Origin: Oopsacas minuta
Lineage: Eukaryota; Porifera; Hexactinellida; Lyssacinosida; Leucopsacidae
DNA length: 64,000 nucleotides
NCBI GenBank assembly: GCA_024704765.1
Contig: JAKMXF010000345.1
Span: 124,001 to 188,000 of the forward strand
Direction of reading: 5' to 3'
The notes under the pieces were generated by a model, which saw only the letters and a list, made by a program, of their open reading frames with translations, did no database searches and was not told where the DNA came from. Every line of letters starts with the position of its first letter. Position 1 is the stretch's first letter. Below are positions 11,549-22,413 of this stretch, in pieces. The translations under genes were made by a program, and so were the position numbers.

Positions 11549-14500
11549 ATGGCTCGTACCAAACAAACTGCACGTAAATCATCAGGAGGTAAAGCACCAA
11601 GGAAGCTTTTAGCCTGCAAATCACCTACGCAATTTCGTCAATACATGACCAGTCAACAAGCAGTTTCTTACCAAACTTCTAACAATGAAAATACTGCTAA
11701 AACTTCTTATCTTAACTATGAAAATGTATTTGGTTCATTTGGTTTTCCTGTTGGTGAACATATTAAGGAGACTTTCAAGCCAAAATTTGATGCAGGTATG
11801 TATTTTATTTTTACTGTGCTTTTTATCGGATACAGTGTCAGCTCCACAAACGGAGTGACAGGTACGCCGAAATTGTTATCCCCTTCCTGCTAAATCCCCC
11901 GTTTGTGAAGGGTAATTTGTATGGGATTAGGAATTCGCTCTTATATTTTTCCCTGCGTTTCCACAGGCCTCATTTGTGGAGGTTGCTGTATAAGTATTTC
12001 CTATTCCACCCAAAAATTCGAAAATATCCAGGTAGAGAAGAGAGTTGGTAATTAAATACAAATTCTATCATACATACAATTCTGCCTTTCTCAACCCTCC
12101 CATAGGCTGAAATACAAATTTTGAGATCCTGTGGATTCCCACCTGTTGTCCGTGGACTACCCCCAACTGATGTCTATCATAGTATCCCCATATCTCCTTT
12201 TAGGCTATAGCATAAATCCCGTCAATAAAACCAGTGAGCCGTGGCTTTGCATGAAGTTGAAATCAAAATTTGATGGTTCAGGCATGGAAAAGCATCACAG
12301 ACCAAATCTCAATATCGTTCTTGTCATCGATATATCTGGTAGTATGGGAACACCAATGTCTAATGAAGATGGATCAATGCTTGCTGGGGAAACTAAATTA
12401 CAAGCTGCTCAAAAGTGTATGTTAGCTATCTGTGAGAAATTCACTGATATTGATTGTGTGGGATTGATTGCATTTGATGACAGTGTGAGTAATATTTGTA
12501 TGAATACTGTGGAACCTCGTTAATATGAACACAAACATATGGCCAAAATGTGTCCGTCTTATCCAGAAATTCGTATTCGCGAAGTTCCACTGTAGTTGAG
12601 ATCTGTTGGAATACAGACAATTCACACCATAAAATTTTCGATTTTTTGTAATATGAGTTATATGACGTCACTCAATATATCCAAGAGTGTAGGCATAGAA
12701 ATAATCACAAATCCGCGATATACCATATCTTTTTGATGCCATATACCTCTTTATCCCCTGCTGAAATATCCTAAATTCGTACCATGGATAACTATTGATG
12801 TGCTAATTCGGTTATAGATATACGGTATTGACCTGTGCAGTGCTATCCTTTTCCTAGTTATCCGTGGTGCAGTCAAGTTATGGTGGAACAGGTCTGTTTC
12901 ATACTATTATGTTCTGTGTTTATATAATTTCGATATATTTATTGTGATTTTGTAGGCATCAATTGAACTTAAGCTAACAAAATGGCAGTTGATTCAGAAG
13001 GACGTTCTCAGCAATAAGATTAAAGCACTCTCAACACGAGGGATGACTGATCTATCCCTTGCTTATAGGACTGCTACTAGAATGGCAAAAGATGCTGGTA
13101 AGTATATGCACAGTGGAACCTGATATATAGAAAACATCGATTTCGACTGTATGCAAATCCTCCATATAAGTATTATGCTGTCCAATCTAGCGAGAACAAC
13201 AATTAAACAGATCAACCAAATCCACCATCCATGGTTCAATAACTAATAAGCATATATGGACCATTTTATCGAAACACGCTGGCCACCTACCGTTTAATCG
13301 CGAAAATTTGAGAATATCCATATTTCCCTCTCTCTCTTATAGGCGAGAAAGTGAACAAATACTCTCGTATAATTTTCATGACAGATCTCAACAGTACAGT
13401 AGATAGTGTTAGAGATGAAAAGAATTTATTGGCTAATATTGAGAGTAATTCGAAAATCAATATATTTACTACAGTAGTAGGTATTGGTATGGATTTTAAT
13501 GTCACTCTTGTACAGAAGATTAGTTCTACACCAGGTAAGGAATGGAGTCTTGGTAGTCTCATTTTTAGTACAGCTCCTTAAGGAGATGCCCTCCTAATGG
13601 CGTGTATGTTGTGCGGCCATGTGAAATCTAGCTGTCCGATTTATATGAAAATTGGAATTTGGGTTAGAGTATGATTAATCACCAAAAGGTTGTGAAAATT
13701 GACTTAAGAAAAAATTCATACCCCCCTGGTATGAATTTTTCTTAAGCGAATTTCCTCACCTTTTTGGTGATTTATCATTTTTCACACCTTTCTGTGTAAA
13801 TTAGAAAGAGTACTAGAGATTACATTTCAACGTGTTGTCAGGGTAATTGAGTGCGTAGATTCAGATTTTGGGGTTTTTAGAGCCGATAAGTGTCAAATTC
13901 ACAGTTTTGTCATATGATACTTGAGATTTCGTTTCGACTGCTAGACAGGGGTAATCGTGTATGTAGATTGCAAATTCACGATTTCGAATTTCTCTCTACA
14001 TGATTTATCAAATAATTCATATTTCATACTTTTTCCAATCATTCCAAGTGATGCTAGATAATTTTCGCGGTTATAGACAACCTTATTATATGTACGTATA
14101 TTCATATTTTCAGATCTTTTTATCTGTTTTAGGTGCGAATTATATCAGTGCTAGCAGCGGAAATGAGTTTGTAGAGGTAGTAGGGAAGGAGTTTAACTAC
14201 AATGTGACAATAACCGCGTTTAACATCAAAGTTGAGTTACCTAAAGCGCAAAATACTTTAGAGTTTATGAATGGGTATGGATCTCCTGAAGTATCAGATT
14301 TGAAGAAGAAAGATCATTTTACTCTATCTTCTGAGTTTGCTTCCGCTCAGAATAGAGATGGTGAAATATCTGGTGGGGTATTGCTGTTCAAGCTTAAGCA
14401 GTTGAAGAAAGGTGATTTGTTGTTGATATTTTCCTATAGATGTAATGACCAAATAAGGAATTTCGGGGGAAACCCAATTAGCCATCTCTTACCTTTCCTG

Positions 14501-17113
14501 GAAATGTTGCCAGATGATGGATGTGTTCACAAAGTTCATGGCACAAACTTGAAGGTTCATGCCGTATGCCATTTTCTTACCAAAAAACAATTCATTCCAA
14601 AACTAAAAGTTTGTGCCAAAGTTCTTGGTACATGTCAAGTTGATGCCAAAAGTCAAAAGTTCATCCCAAATTCATGCTATAATCAATAACTTAAGTCCAA
14701 AGTCAAAATTCGCGCCAAAGTCCAAGCCAGAGCCAAAAATCTATGAACTTTATTTATAATCTTGCAGTACTGAACGCTTGCTACTCAGCTGATAATACAC
14801 ATTTCCTTTTAGGTACAACTCTCAAGATCAAACTAAGTTTCAATGACATATACACTTCAAATCACACAACATTAAACTTCACTGTACAATTAGAAGATAC
14901 AATAACTGACATAGCTTTACGTAAAGCTATTCTATTGAAGCATTTTGTTGATCTGCATAATGATTATGTTATGGAAAAGAAGGGAGTTATACATTTGGAG
15001 AGATTTCAGTCTTTTAAGAAACATTTGATGCAAGAGATGGAAGATGTCAAGGATAATTCTCTTCTTTATAATAATGCAGGTATATTTATACATAACATTA
15101 AAGGAGCGCAGTCCATATTTGTAGGACGCACACGCTGGAGCACGCTCCTATTTAATTGCAAAGAATTTACAAATTTCATCGTTATTCTGCATGAATTCAG
15201 TATTCTTGCTATAAAAAGTGACTGCTATGACACTTTTGTATAATTCACAATTTATTGAAAGGTTTGACTTTGCACATTTAGTAATTTCCCGAATGTACAA
15301 TGGTTAATTCAATCCTGATTACTTAAAATACAAATCTAATGAAAATCTGAAAGAATGAAAAGGAGCGGATTGGAGCGTGCTCCTTTTTTTCTGGAGTTCG
15401 ATCCGGAGCGCACTCCTTTTCTGAGCGGAGGTGGGAGCGCCTCTCCTTTACAGGGCTGGAGCGTGCTCCAAAAATGAGGAGCACTTAATGCTCTATGTTT
15501 ATGCCAAATATTGTACAATGGAAGCTGGTTATAACAACCTCCTTATGAGTAGCAATGTGTTCTTATGACCGGAATCCAGTGTTTACAGGTTACTCTGAAT
15601 AACGGATACTGCAGGATAGGGCCTGTGAAATCGCTGATAGAAAGAACTTTATATTGACATTATATTTTGGCATTTATTCCTATTTTGATGGGCCAGATTT
15701 TTGCCCTTTTCTGCCTTGTCCTTTCGAGTCGTATTTTGCACGGATTTCCCAAGCTAATACGCGAAATTATGTTTATGTCCCTGAAAAAACTTGCTAATAG
15801 GCGAACGTACTGGATTATATTTCAATTCTAGTTTACATGGAGATGACTGATAAGATAATTGATCTTGAATTAAAGCACCAGAAGAACCCTTCATCATCAA
15901 AAGTTTCTATACCAGGTGTTAATACCAGTAAATTCAGGCCTTCTTTCTCTCTATCTCCTCCTGCCAGCACTTTAAAGGGGAAAACTAAGAATAAGGTAAT
16001 TATCAAAAATCACAATAGTCAAGTCCTGTTGTAACGAACATGGATATATCAAATCCCACGAAGTCTGAAATTGTACAAATATGGTCACAAACCCTCAAAA
16101 ATACCATAAATCTCATCGGCTATATCGAACTCTGCTTGTGACGGCGTAATTATCGCGGTTCCTTGAGTTCCTTCTATATTCTGGAAGCATATTTAAGGGG
16201 CCGTTTAGACCTCAAGTAATGCTTTCAATGATGAATCGTTTTGTATTGAAATAGACTTCACATTGGGAGAGGCTTATATACAGGAATTTAGCTTTTTTAC
16301 GAAACCTTTGAACTTGTCCTAAAATTTAGTTTCTTATGGAAAAACTAAAGGTATGGATAATTCAAATGCCTTACGAGTAAGTTCCTGAGGCGTAACCATG
16401 GTGGCGAAACCTCACTTCTAGTGCTGGCTCTTCCCCTCAAGTAACATTACATTTATACTATATGTACATTTTCATAGGCCCCGAAGCGAATTACAGCATC
16501 GAAAGGTAGAAAAACTAAAAAGGCAACTCCAGTCAAAGCAACCAAGAAACCCACACTAATAAAGCCCAAAGTTACTTTCAAAATCGAGCCGATCAAAGTA
16601 GAACCACCTGACACGAAACCTGTACTTCCTACACGAGTTTCTACTAGAAAGAGATCTGCTCCAATGGATTATATGGCTATAAGTCCAAATAAGAAAATGT
16701 AAGTAGTTTTATTTAGAAATGATGACGTGATATATGAAGGCATTAAAATTTGATAATTATTTGTGGTAAAGCCAGACGTATGCAGTTCAGACTCATGAAC
16801 CTAATTGAGCCAATGAGTTGATGCCATTTGTCCTATTTACCTGCATATTTGATGAAATACCAAAGCATCCAATAATACATTATTTTATGCAATTCTATTC
16901 TTCAGGAAAATAGCTATAAAAGCTAAGTCGCCAGTAAAGAAATTGGCAAAAAGAAATACAGTTAAAGTGCCCGTCAAAAAGTTAGCTAAGAAAACTTCAG
17001 CAAAAGCAGCAGCCACAAAGTTGACTGGTGCAAGGAAAAAAGTTGATAAAAATGTAAAAATTGGCGTGAAAAGGATTCCCAACAAGGATAGAATTCGAAA
17101 GAGGATATATTGA
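11549..17113 (+). CDS. VWA-domain protein with a histone H3-like N-terminal tail and H1-like C-terminal tail
   Basis: Ten exons: 11549-11795, 12204-12484, 12841-12891, 12956-13097, 13343-13534, 14133-14411, 14813-15079, 15832-15995, 16478-16698, 16906-17113; they join in frame to 683 residues. The start MARTKQTARKSSGGKAPRK equals the histone H3 tail through K18 except T11S, keeping K4, K9, S10, K14, K18 and K23. No histone fold follows. A von Willebrand factor A domain spans about 117-300 with a complete MIDAS (DISGS at 125-129, T224, D255). An all-beta middle and a helical segment (RKAILLKHFVDLHNDYV) come next. Residues 542-683 are Lys/Ala/Pro-rich with AKSPVKKLAKR and KAAATKL, like a linker-histone tail. 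This suggests a nuclear, chromatin-associated protein; that is inference. The 51-base exon 3 is the least sure, but it is the only choice found that keeps frame. I do not recognise a named family. Confidence 0.8.
11832..11991. repeat. MITE, family 1, in first VWA/H3 intron
   Basis: Starts ACAGTGTCAGCTCCACAAAC 36 bases after the donor at 11796 and ends CATTTGTGGAGGTTGCTGTA. It shares ATTTGTATGGGATTAGGAAT with the copies at 6480 and 56197. Confidence 0.65.
12506..12594. repeat. MITE, family 2, in VWA/H3 intron
   Basis: Ends read CTGTGGAACCTCGTTAATAT and CGTATTCGCGAAGTTCCACT, an imperfect inverted pair of about 20 bases, 21 bases downstream of the exon 2 donor. The core GTCTTATCCAGAAATTCG matches other family 2 copies. 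Confidence 0.7.
13671..13778. repeat. Long hairpin in VWA/H3 intron
   Basis: A 108-base imperfect palindrome. The inner arms are AAGAAAAAATTCATACC and GGTATGAATTTTTCTT around a CCCCT loop; the outer arms are ATTAATCACCAAAAGG and CCTTTTTGGTGATTTAT. It lies in the intron between 13534 and 14133 next to GGGTAAT(C/T)GAGT words, which also flank the hairpin at 36478. Confidence 0.75.
14515..14745. repeat. Degenerate short tandem repeat (AAAGTTCATGCC-type unit)
   Basis: Irregular copies of a roughly 11-13 base unit around AAGTTCATGCCA / AAAGTCAAAAGTTC fill the intron between 14411 and 14813. The same words recur at 7903-7960, 37060-37120, 43683-43760 and 54515-54590. It is therefore an element body rather than a local microsatellite. 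Confidence 0.55.
15100..15490. repeat. GGAGCGTGCTCC palindrome repeats in VWA/H3 intron
   Basis: GC-richer than its surroundings. The palindrome GGAGCGTGCTCC, or the related GGAGCACGCTCC and GGAGCGCACTCC, recurs at about 15134-15148 and then repeatedly at 15360-15482. The two clusters are separated by about 200 AT-rich bases, which looks like a foldback element with repetitive ends. Confidence 0.6.
15718..15814. repeat. MITE fragment, family 3 (GCTAATAGGCGAACT end)
   Basis: Carries GAGTCGTATTTTGCACG and ends TTGCTAATAGGCGAACGTACTG. The same words, in either orientation, form the ends of the fuller copy at 53972-54185 and the copy near 23967-24128. Confidence 0.5.
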
Positions 17114-17678
17114 ATGAAGTGCCTTGAATCCTTGCATGCGAGTTTTATACTTTACTTATCAGTTTTAGATTTTTCACATTTATTTTCTATTTTTTGTGGC
17201 TAGTTTTGATGCCTTTATTTTCGATAATTCCTTACTTTTGTTGAAAAACTGACTACAAATGTCTGTCTTCTTGAATTTGATATTATTTATATAACATTCA
17301 GTTTCGGATATGTTAACATTTCCTCTATACTCTTAAATACTGGGAAACCTCGATAATTATTAAAAAAACGGTTAATTCTAATTTCCGTGGAAAAACTGGC
17401 AAATATTACACAAAATCCTACAACGATGGTTATTCAATAGGTATTATTCCGGATAAAGTGAACACATTTTGATCGTTCATTCGTGTTCATATTTACGATA
17501 TTCCATTAAATATGTCATAACTAACAATGCAAGAAGATAATATATGAGTTGTCTCTTCCATTTTGTTTTTTGGACAAATTACAAGTTGATTCACGAATGA
17601 ATATTTAAGTCATATGCTTGTTCATGAGTTGCATGATTATAAACTAGAGAAATCCTGTGAAATTGTCGCTATAATCCT
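17114..17678. other. Spacer
   Basis: AT-rich sequence between the VWA/H3 stop and the PPAN start. A degraded family 2 element (GAAACCTCGATAATTATT ... CATATTTACGATATTCCATT) lies at about 17343-17511. Nothing else seen. Confidence 0.45.
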
Positions 17679-20627
17679 ATGGGCCTTACCAGAAGGAAGA
17701 AGAAACGAACTCATATTTCTACTGAACCAGGCAAGAAGGGTGATGTTGGAGAACGTGCTGGTAACGTCCTTCCTGATTCTGTGAAGAAACCGCCAGCATG
17801 CTTCATAATTGGTGAGTAAATATAATTATACTTATATGACAGGTTTGGGTATGCACTATGCTGATATTTTTTGACAATTTCCTCTGCAGTTTTACAAATG
17901 TTTGGTCGCTTTACACTTCCTCATAAATTTGCGTTGAATTTTTCAGAGTGCTTCCAGACCACATTGGCGTTACTTACAATATACAATATATAAATTGTTC
18001 GAACATTTGATTATGCCTTGAAAAAATGTAATTCCCACTTTATTTCGCCTATTAGGTAGAGGTCAACTGAACATATATCTCCAACAACTAATATCAGATC
18101 TGAAATTTGTCTACGAACCAAATACTGCATCAAATTTGAAAACTACGAAAAAGAATTCTCTACGAGATTTCCTACATGTTGCTGGCCCTTTGGGTGTCTC
18201 ACATTGCATTGTACTTAACTTCTCAGGAAATGCGCCTACAATACGCTTCGCAAGATTCCCACATGGCCCAACGGTAACCTTTAAAGTTCTAGAATATTCT
18301 TTAATGAGAGATGTTGTGTCGTCACAAAAACGGCCGAAAATTATTCAAGATCTTCATTTAAATTCTCCTCTATTAGTATTGAGTCAGTTTAATGAGCAAA
18401 TTGTGACGGAGAATGAAGGTAAGTTCATTTTTCTATTGAAACTGAGGTTTTCGGGAATTTGTTGGCGGGCACGTGCCGTTTGCGAAATTCCAGCATTCTT
18501 CGAAATATTTCCTGGATCTTCAAGTTTTAGATACATAAATAGCAATATCAAGGCTAATATTTAGGAGAAAGTACATATGTTTGCGACTATTTCTCTGGAT
18601 TCTTGTAAATTCCCGTGATAATCCATCGATCGCGCCCATTTTTCGGAGGATATTTATTTCTCCGAGCGTAAATTTCATATAAATTAATTCTTCTACAGAC
18701 TCAATAGAACCAGATTCTGTAAAGCAAATTACTCCACGTTGCCTCAAACTATTATCTACAATGCTACAGAATATGTTCCCTTCCCTCAACGTACATAATG
18801 TAAAACTGAAGCAGGTTTGTGTGTAATGTACGTGTTGAATATAGTTACAATCTGTGCCGCGGCCGGAAAGTATATAAATGGCAATATACGATATAATTTT
18901 AGCTCCAACGCACTTAGTGCCTAGAATTTATAGTGCCATTTTAAATACATTTAATTAACATTCAAGACAGTTGGTACAGATTATACATTTGTTTGGCTCA
19001 ACCATAATGTTGAAAATACACTTAGTGCCTAGAATTAAGTGCCATTTTAAGTAAATTTAATTAATACTCTAAGCTGTCCGCACAGATTATTAAGTTTTTG
19101 CTCAACCATAATACAAACATACACTTAGTGCCTAGAATTTATAGTGCCATTTTAAGAATTTAATTAATACTCTAAGCTGTCAGCACAGATTGTAAATTTA
19201 GACTTTTCAAAAAATGGAAGTTTTTAAGAAGTTTGCATAGTAATTATTGATACAATTATGGTGGCGTCATTATTATCATGGCCAATCCATTCCACTTGAA
19301 TTACACTTCACAGGTAAAGCGATGTGTTCTATTCCATTACGATGCCGCCTCCAATCAAATCCATCTACGTCACTACTGTATTAAAACTAGTCCTCAAGGC
19401 ATACGTAAACAGGTTGATAGGCTAGCTAGACATAAGATACCGTCTCTAGCCAAGTATGATGATATTAGTGATTATCTTATGAGGGAGAATCTGTCTGAGA
19501 GCGAGCCTGACGATTTACCAGAGGCTCAGGTTAGTTTTAGAATATGTATTCCTACTCCCAAGAGGCAATATAGATTGGTCCGCACCATGAAAATACACCT
19601 TTTCTAGGTTATACTACCACAATCTTTACCTGGAGCTGGAAACAAAATATCTCAGAGAAGTAAAATACGTCTCTACGAGTTAGGCCCACGATTAACTCTA
19701 TCTCTGATTAAAATACAAGATTCTTTGTTTGATGGGGAAGTTCTCTACCACATGTATGTTCATAAATCTAAAGAAGAGATTGCTTTCATGAGGAAGGAGA
19801 AGGCAAGGATCATAAATGAAAAGGTATAATATATGGATCACAGTTCTATTGCTTTCGTAAGATTACAATCTGTGCCGACAGCATAATGCATCAAATGCTA
19901 TACTATGCTGTAGGCACAGTTTGTAATTTTTTACTCAAAATGCATAGCAAAAATCTTGTACGTTGAAATGTGCAAATTGCCTTGGAATTTATAAATATTT
20001 TCTTCTTTGTAATTATAGACAAGACGACGTAAATTACAAGAAGCTAATGTTAGACGTAAAGAAGAAGAAAAACAGATACACCGTAAGAGAACTTTAGCAG
20101 GAATGCGAGCACATAATCAGAAGGATACAGAGTATAGTAGTGATGATGACTTTGAGTATTATAGACAAGAAGTTGGTGAGGATCCTAGCAATGAGTTGTT
20201 ACTTTCCAAAGCTAAACGAGTGAAATTTGATACAAATAATGGAGATTTTTCTGATGATGAACAAAGTAAAAGACCTAATTTCCGCAGCGGAAAGTCAAGT
20301 TTTCGAGGTGGAAAGCGAGATTTTGGTGGTGCAGAGCGAAAGTTCCATGGCGGTAACAAACGAAATTTTCACGAAAATGGCAAAGTTGGGAGAATTGATA
20401 GACATCGAGGTTTTAAAAAATCAGAAAATGGTTCTCAATTTCGCGCGAAGAGTTATTTTCAAGGCCGTGAAGGATCAAATTTTAGAGATAGAAAGGGTAG
20501 AAATAATTTCACAGACAGTAGTGCACGGGGAGGAAAATTCGGGAACAGTAATAGTGCGAAAGAAAAGTACAGCAAACCACGGAAGGCACCAGGCGGTAGA
20601 GTCTTTAGAGTTAGAAAACGAAATTAA
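17679..20627 (+). CDS. PPAN: Suppressor of SWI4 / Peter Pan homolog, Brix-domain ribosome biogenesis factor
   Basis: Nucleolar factor needed for 27S pre-rRNA processing and 60S subunit assembly (Ssf1/Ssf2 in yeast). Exons 17679-17811, 18056-18418, 18699-18814, 19314-19529, 19608-19823, 20019-20627; 550 residues in frame. The Brix domain covers about residues 38-310: PPACFIIGRGQL, LRDFLHVAGPLGVSH, RFPHGPTVTFKV, YSLMRDVVSSQKRP, then QNMFPSLNVH, VKRCVLFHY and LGPRLTLSLIKIQ, all matching human PPAN blocks. A charged helical stretch (KTRRRKLQEANVRRKEEEK) and HRKRTLAGMRAH follow, then the acidic DDDFEYYRQEVGEDPS motif typical of PPAN. The last ~120 residues are a Phe/Arg/Gly/Lys-rich tail with repeated (S/N)FRxGK-like units. 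The start is the Met of MGLTRRKKKRTH, as in relatives. Confidence 0.95.
18910..19190. repeat. Three tandem copies of a ~105-bp unit in PPAN intron
   Basis: Three units begin CACTTAGTGCCTAGAATT at about 18911, 19018 and 19122. Each continues with TAGTGCCATTTTAA, AATTTAATTAA and a CAGATTAT/CAGATTGT segment. Period is 104-108 bases. The units lie in the intron between 18814 and 19314. Confidence 0.8.
19862..19931. repeat. Short inverted repeat in PPAN intron
   Basis: ATTACAATCTGTGCCGACAG is mirrored by CTGTAGGCACAGTTTGTAAT about 30 bases later, making a compact hairpin of about 70 bases between exons 5 and 6. The same end occurs alone near 18846 and the word GTCGGCACAG near 32646. Confidence 0.6.
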
Positions 20628-20690
20628 TTGATGATACAATTATAGCGATATTTCTCAATTTATAGCTTTCAATTGAAATTCCACATTCTA

Positions 20691-20818
20691 TAGTGTAACC
20701 TCCACAACGGGCAACTTCTGGAAACGGAGTGAAAAGTAATAGAGCGAATTCCTAGCCTCATACAAACAGAGTACCATTTTCGGCGGCCCTGACACTCCGT
20801 TTGTGGAGATTACACTGT
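20691..20818. repeat. MITE, family 1, between PPAN and AGA
   Basis: Ends TAGTGTAACCTCCACAACGG and CCGTTTGTGGAGATTACACT; 128 bases. It sits immediately upstream of the AGA start codon, so it may be part of that gene's 5' leader or promoter. Confidence 0.75.
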
Positions 20819-20829
20819 TTTAGATTTCA

Positions 20830-22413
20830 ATGCAATTAGCCATGAATTCCTTAGAATTCATACTATTAATTACATGCATACAATTGGCCGAACCACAAAT
20901 GCTCGTTGTAAACACATGGCCGTTTAAGGACGCCACTAAAACTGCAGGTTATCATCTATCAATGCTTTCTACAGCTATAAACGCTGTTGTATATGGCTGT
21001 AGTGTTTGTGAAGTTGAGCAGTGTGATCATACTGTTGGTTATGGAGGTAGCCCTGATGAGAAGGGAGAGACTACGCTTGATGCTATGGTTATGGATGGTG
21101 ATACTCTTAATGTTGGTGAGTATGCGAAGATTTTATTTCAGCTCCTATAGGGAGATGCCTAAACAACCGTATGCACAACCGTGCGAATTCTAACATTCCG
21201 TTTTTGACAGATTTATCATATGATTAATCATGTTTCACACCTTATTGCATATTTCCCAATGATCATGAAATTCCGTTTCAACTGTGAGTCAGGGTAATCG
21301 AGTACTTAGATTCCAATTTTGATATTTCAAATATATATATATTTACGCATATATTATTTCACACTGTCTACTATACAGGTGCAGTTGGAGATCTACGTAA
21401 CATTAAAAACGCGATACAAGTTGCCCGTGCTGTACTAGAGCATACAAACCATACTTTACTAGCTGGTGAATCTGCTACGAACTTTGCTGTAGAATCGTTA
21501 GGATTACAAAAGACCAACTTGACAACGGAATACTCTTCAAAAATGTGGAAAAATTGGTTGGAAGCTGATTGCCAACCTAACTATTGGTATAATGTTTATC
21601 CAGATAGCAAAAAGTCATGTGGTCCTTATTCTATACAGAAATCTTATTCCAATAACCTCAAAAAATCGAAAGGTATGTAATTCATACATTGGTAAGGTCC
21701 CTTTTGATGAGAAACTTGTTTCAGCTCCACATGATGTTCATCGAAGCATGCGAGGCGGAGTTTTATTATCATATCGATTATCGGACAAATTATCGGAAAT
21801 ATTGAAGCAATATAAAAAATGTCGAAAATTCTAATTTCCTAATACTTCGATATTTTCCTAATTTCAGAAATATCGAACCGATATCGATATTTGCCAAACC
21901 TTTGCTGAACCAAGTTTTCAACATAATAGATGTATTTTCTATATTTCTATAGAACATATGCCAAAAGGCGAGCAACCTATTTCCCATGACACTATAGGAA
22001 TGATTGCAATTGACTCCAAAGGAAAAATCGCCACGGGAACAACTACTAACGGTCTCATCCACAAGATACCCGGACGAGTCGGCGACAGTCCTATAATGGG
22101 TGCAGGGGCATACGCGGATTCGAGTGTAGGCGCAGCTGTCGCTACAGGCGATGGTGACGTCATGATGCGGTTTTTACCCACGTTTCTTATTGTAGAGTTA
22201 ATGCGTGGAGGTGTGTCACCACAATCTGCATGTGATACTGCAATCGAACGGATTCGTGTGAAATATCCTAAATTCCAGGGGGCTGTACTTGCTGTTGGGA
22301 AGGATTTGAGTGTTGGTGCGGCTACTTGGGGCTTTAACCCATTCACTTATACACAATATAATTTCACTGATGGATTGCCTTATACAGTTAAAATATATCC
22401 TAAAGAATCGTAG
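20830..22413 (+). CDS. AGA: Aspartylglucosaminidase (N4-(beta-GlcNAc)-L-asparaginase)
   Basis: Lysosomal Ntn-hydrolase that cleaves the GlcNAc-Asn bond of N-linked glycoproteins after proteolysis. Three exons: 20830-21115, 21379-21672, 21953-22413, giving 346 residues, the same length as human AGA. A signal peptide is visible ([17 protein letters not shown], from the second Met at 20842). The mature alpha part carries [29 protein letters not shown] and [10 protein letters not shown]. The autocleavage site is HDTIGM, with Thr207 as nucleophile. The beta part has [22 protein letters not shown] and [13 protein letters not shown], all family signatures. Several N-glycosylation sites (NHT, NLT) are present. 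All catalytic landmarks are intact, so an active enzyme is expected. Confidence 0.96.

Noticed and set aside
11549-11620. A canonical histone H3 gene
   Set aside because: Only the tail matches; after K23 the sequence leaves H3 and no histone fold appears in the exon or in any downstream exon.
12858-12891. 34-base version of VWA/H3 exon 3
   Set aside because: Its acceptor looks good, but the next exon then reads a stop after three codons; the 51-base version keeps frame to the natural end.
18910-19190. tRNA or small RNA genes in the PPAN intron repeats
   Set aside because: The ~105-base units have no cloverleaf or box C/D or H/ACA elements that I can recognise.
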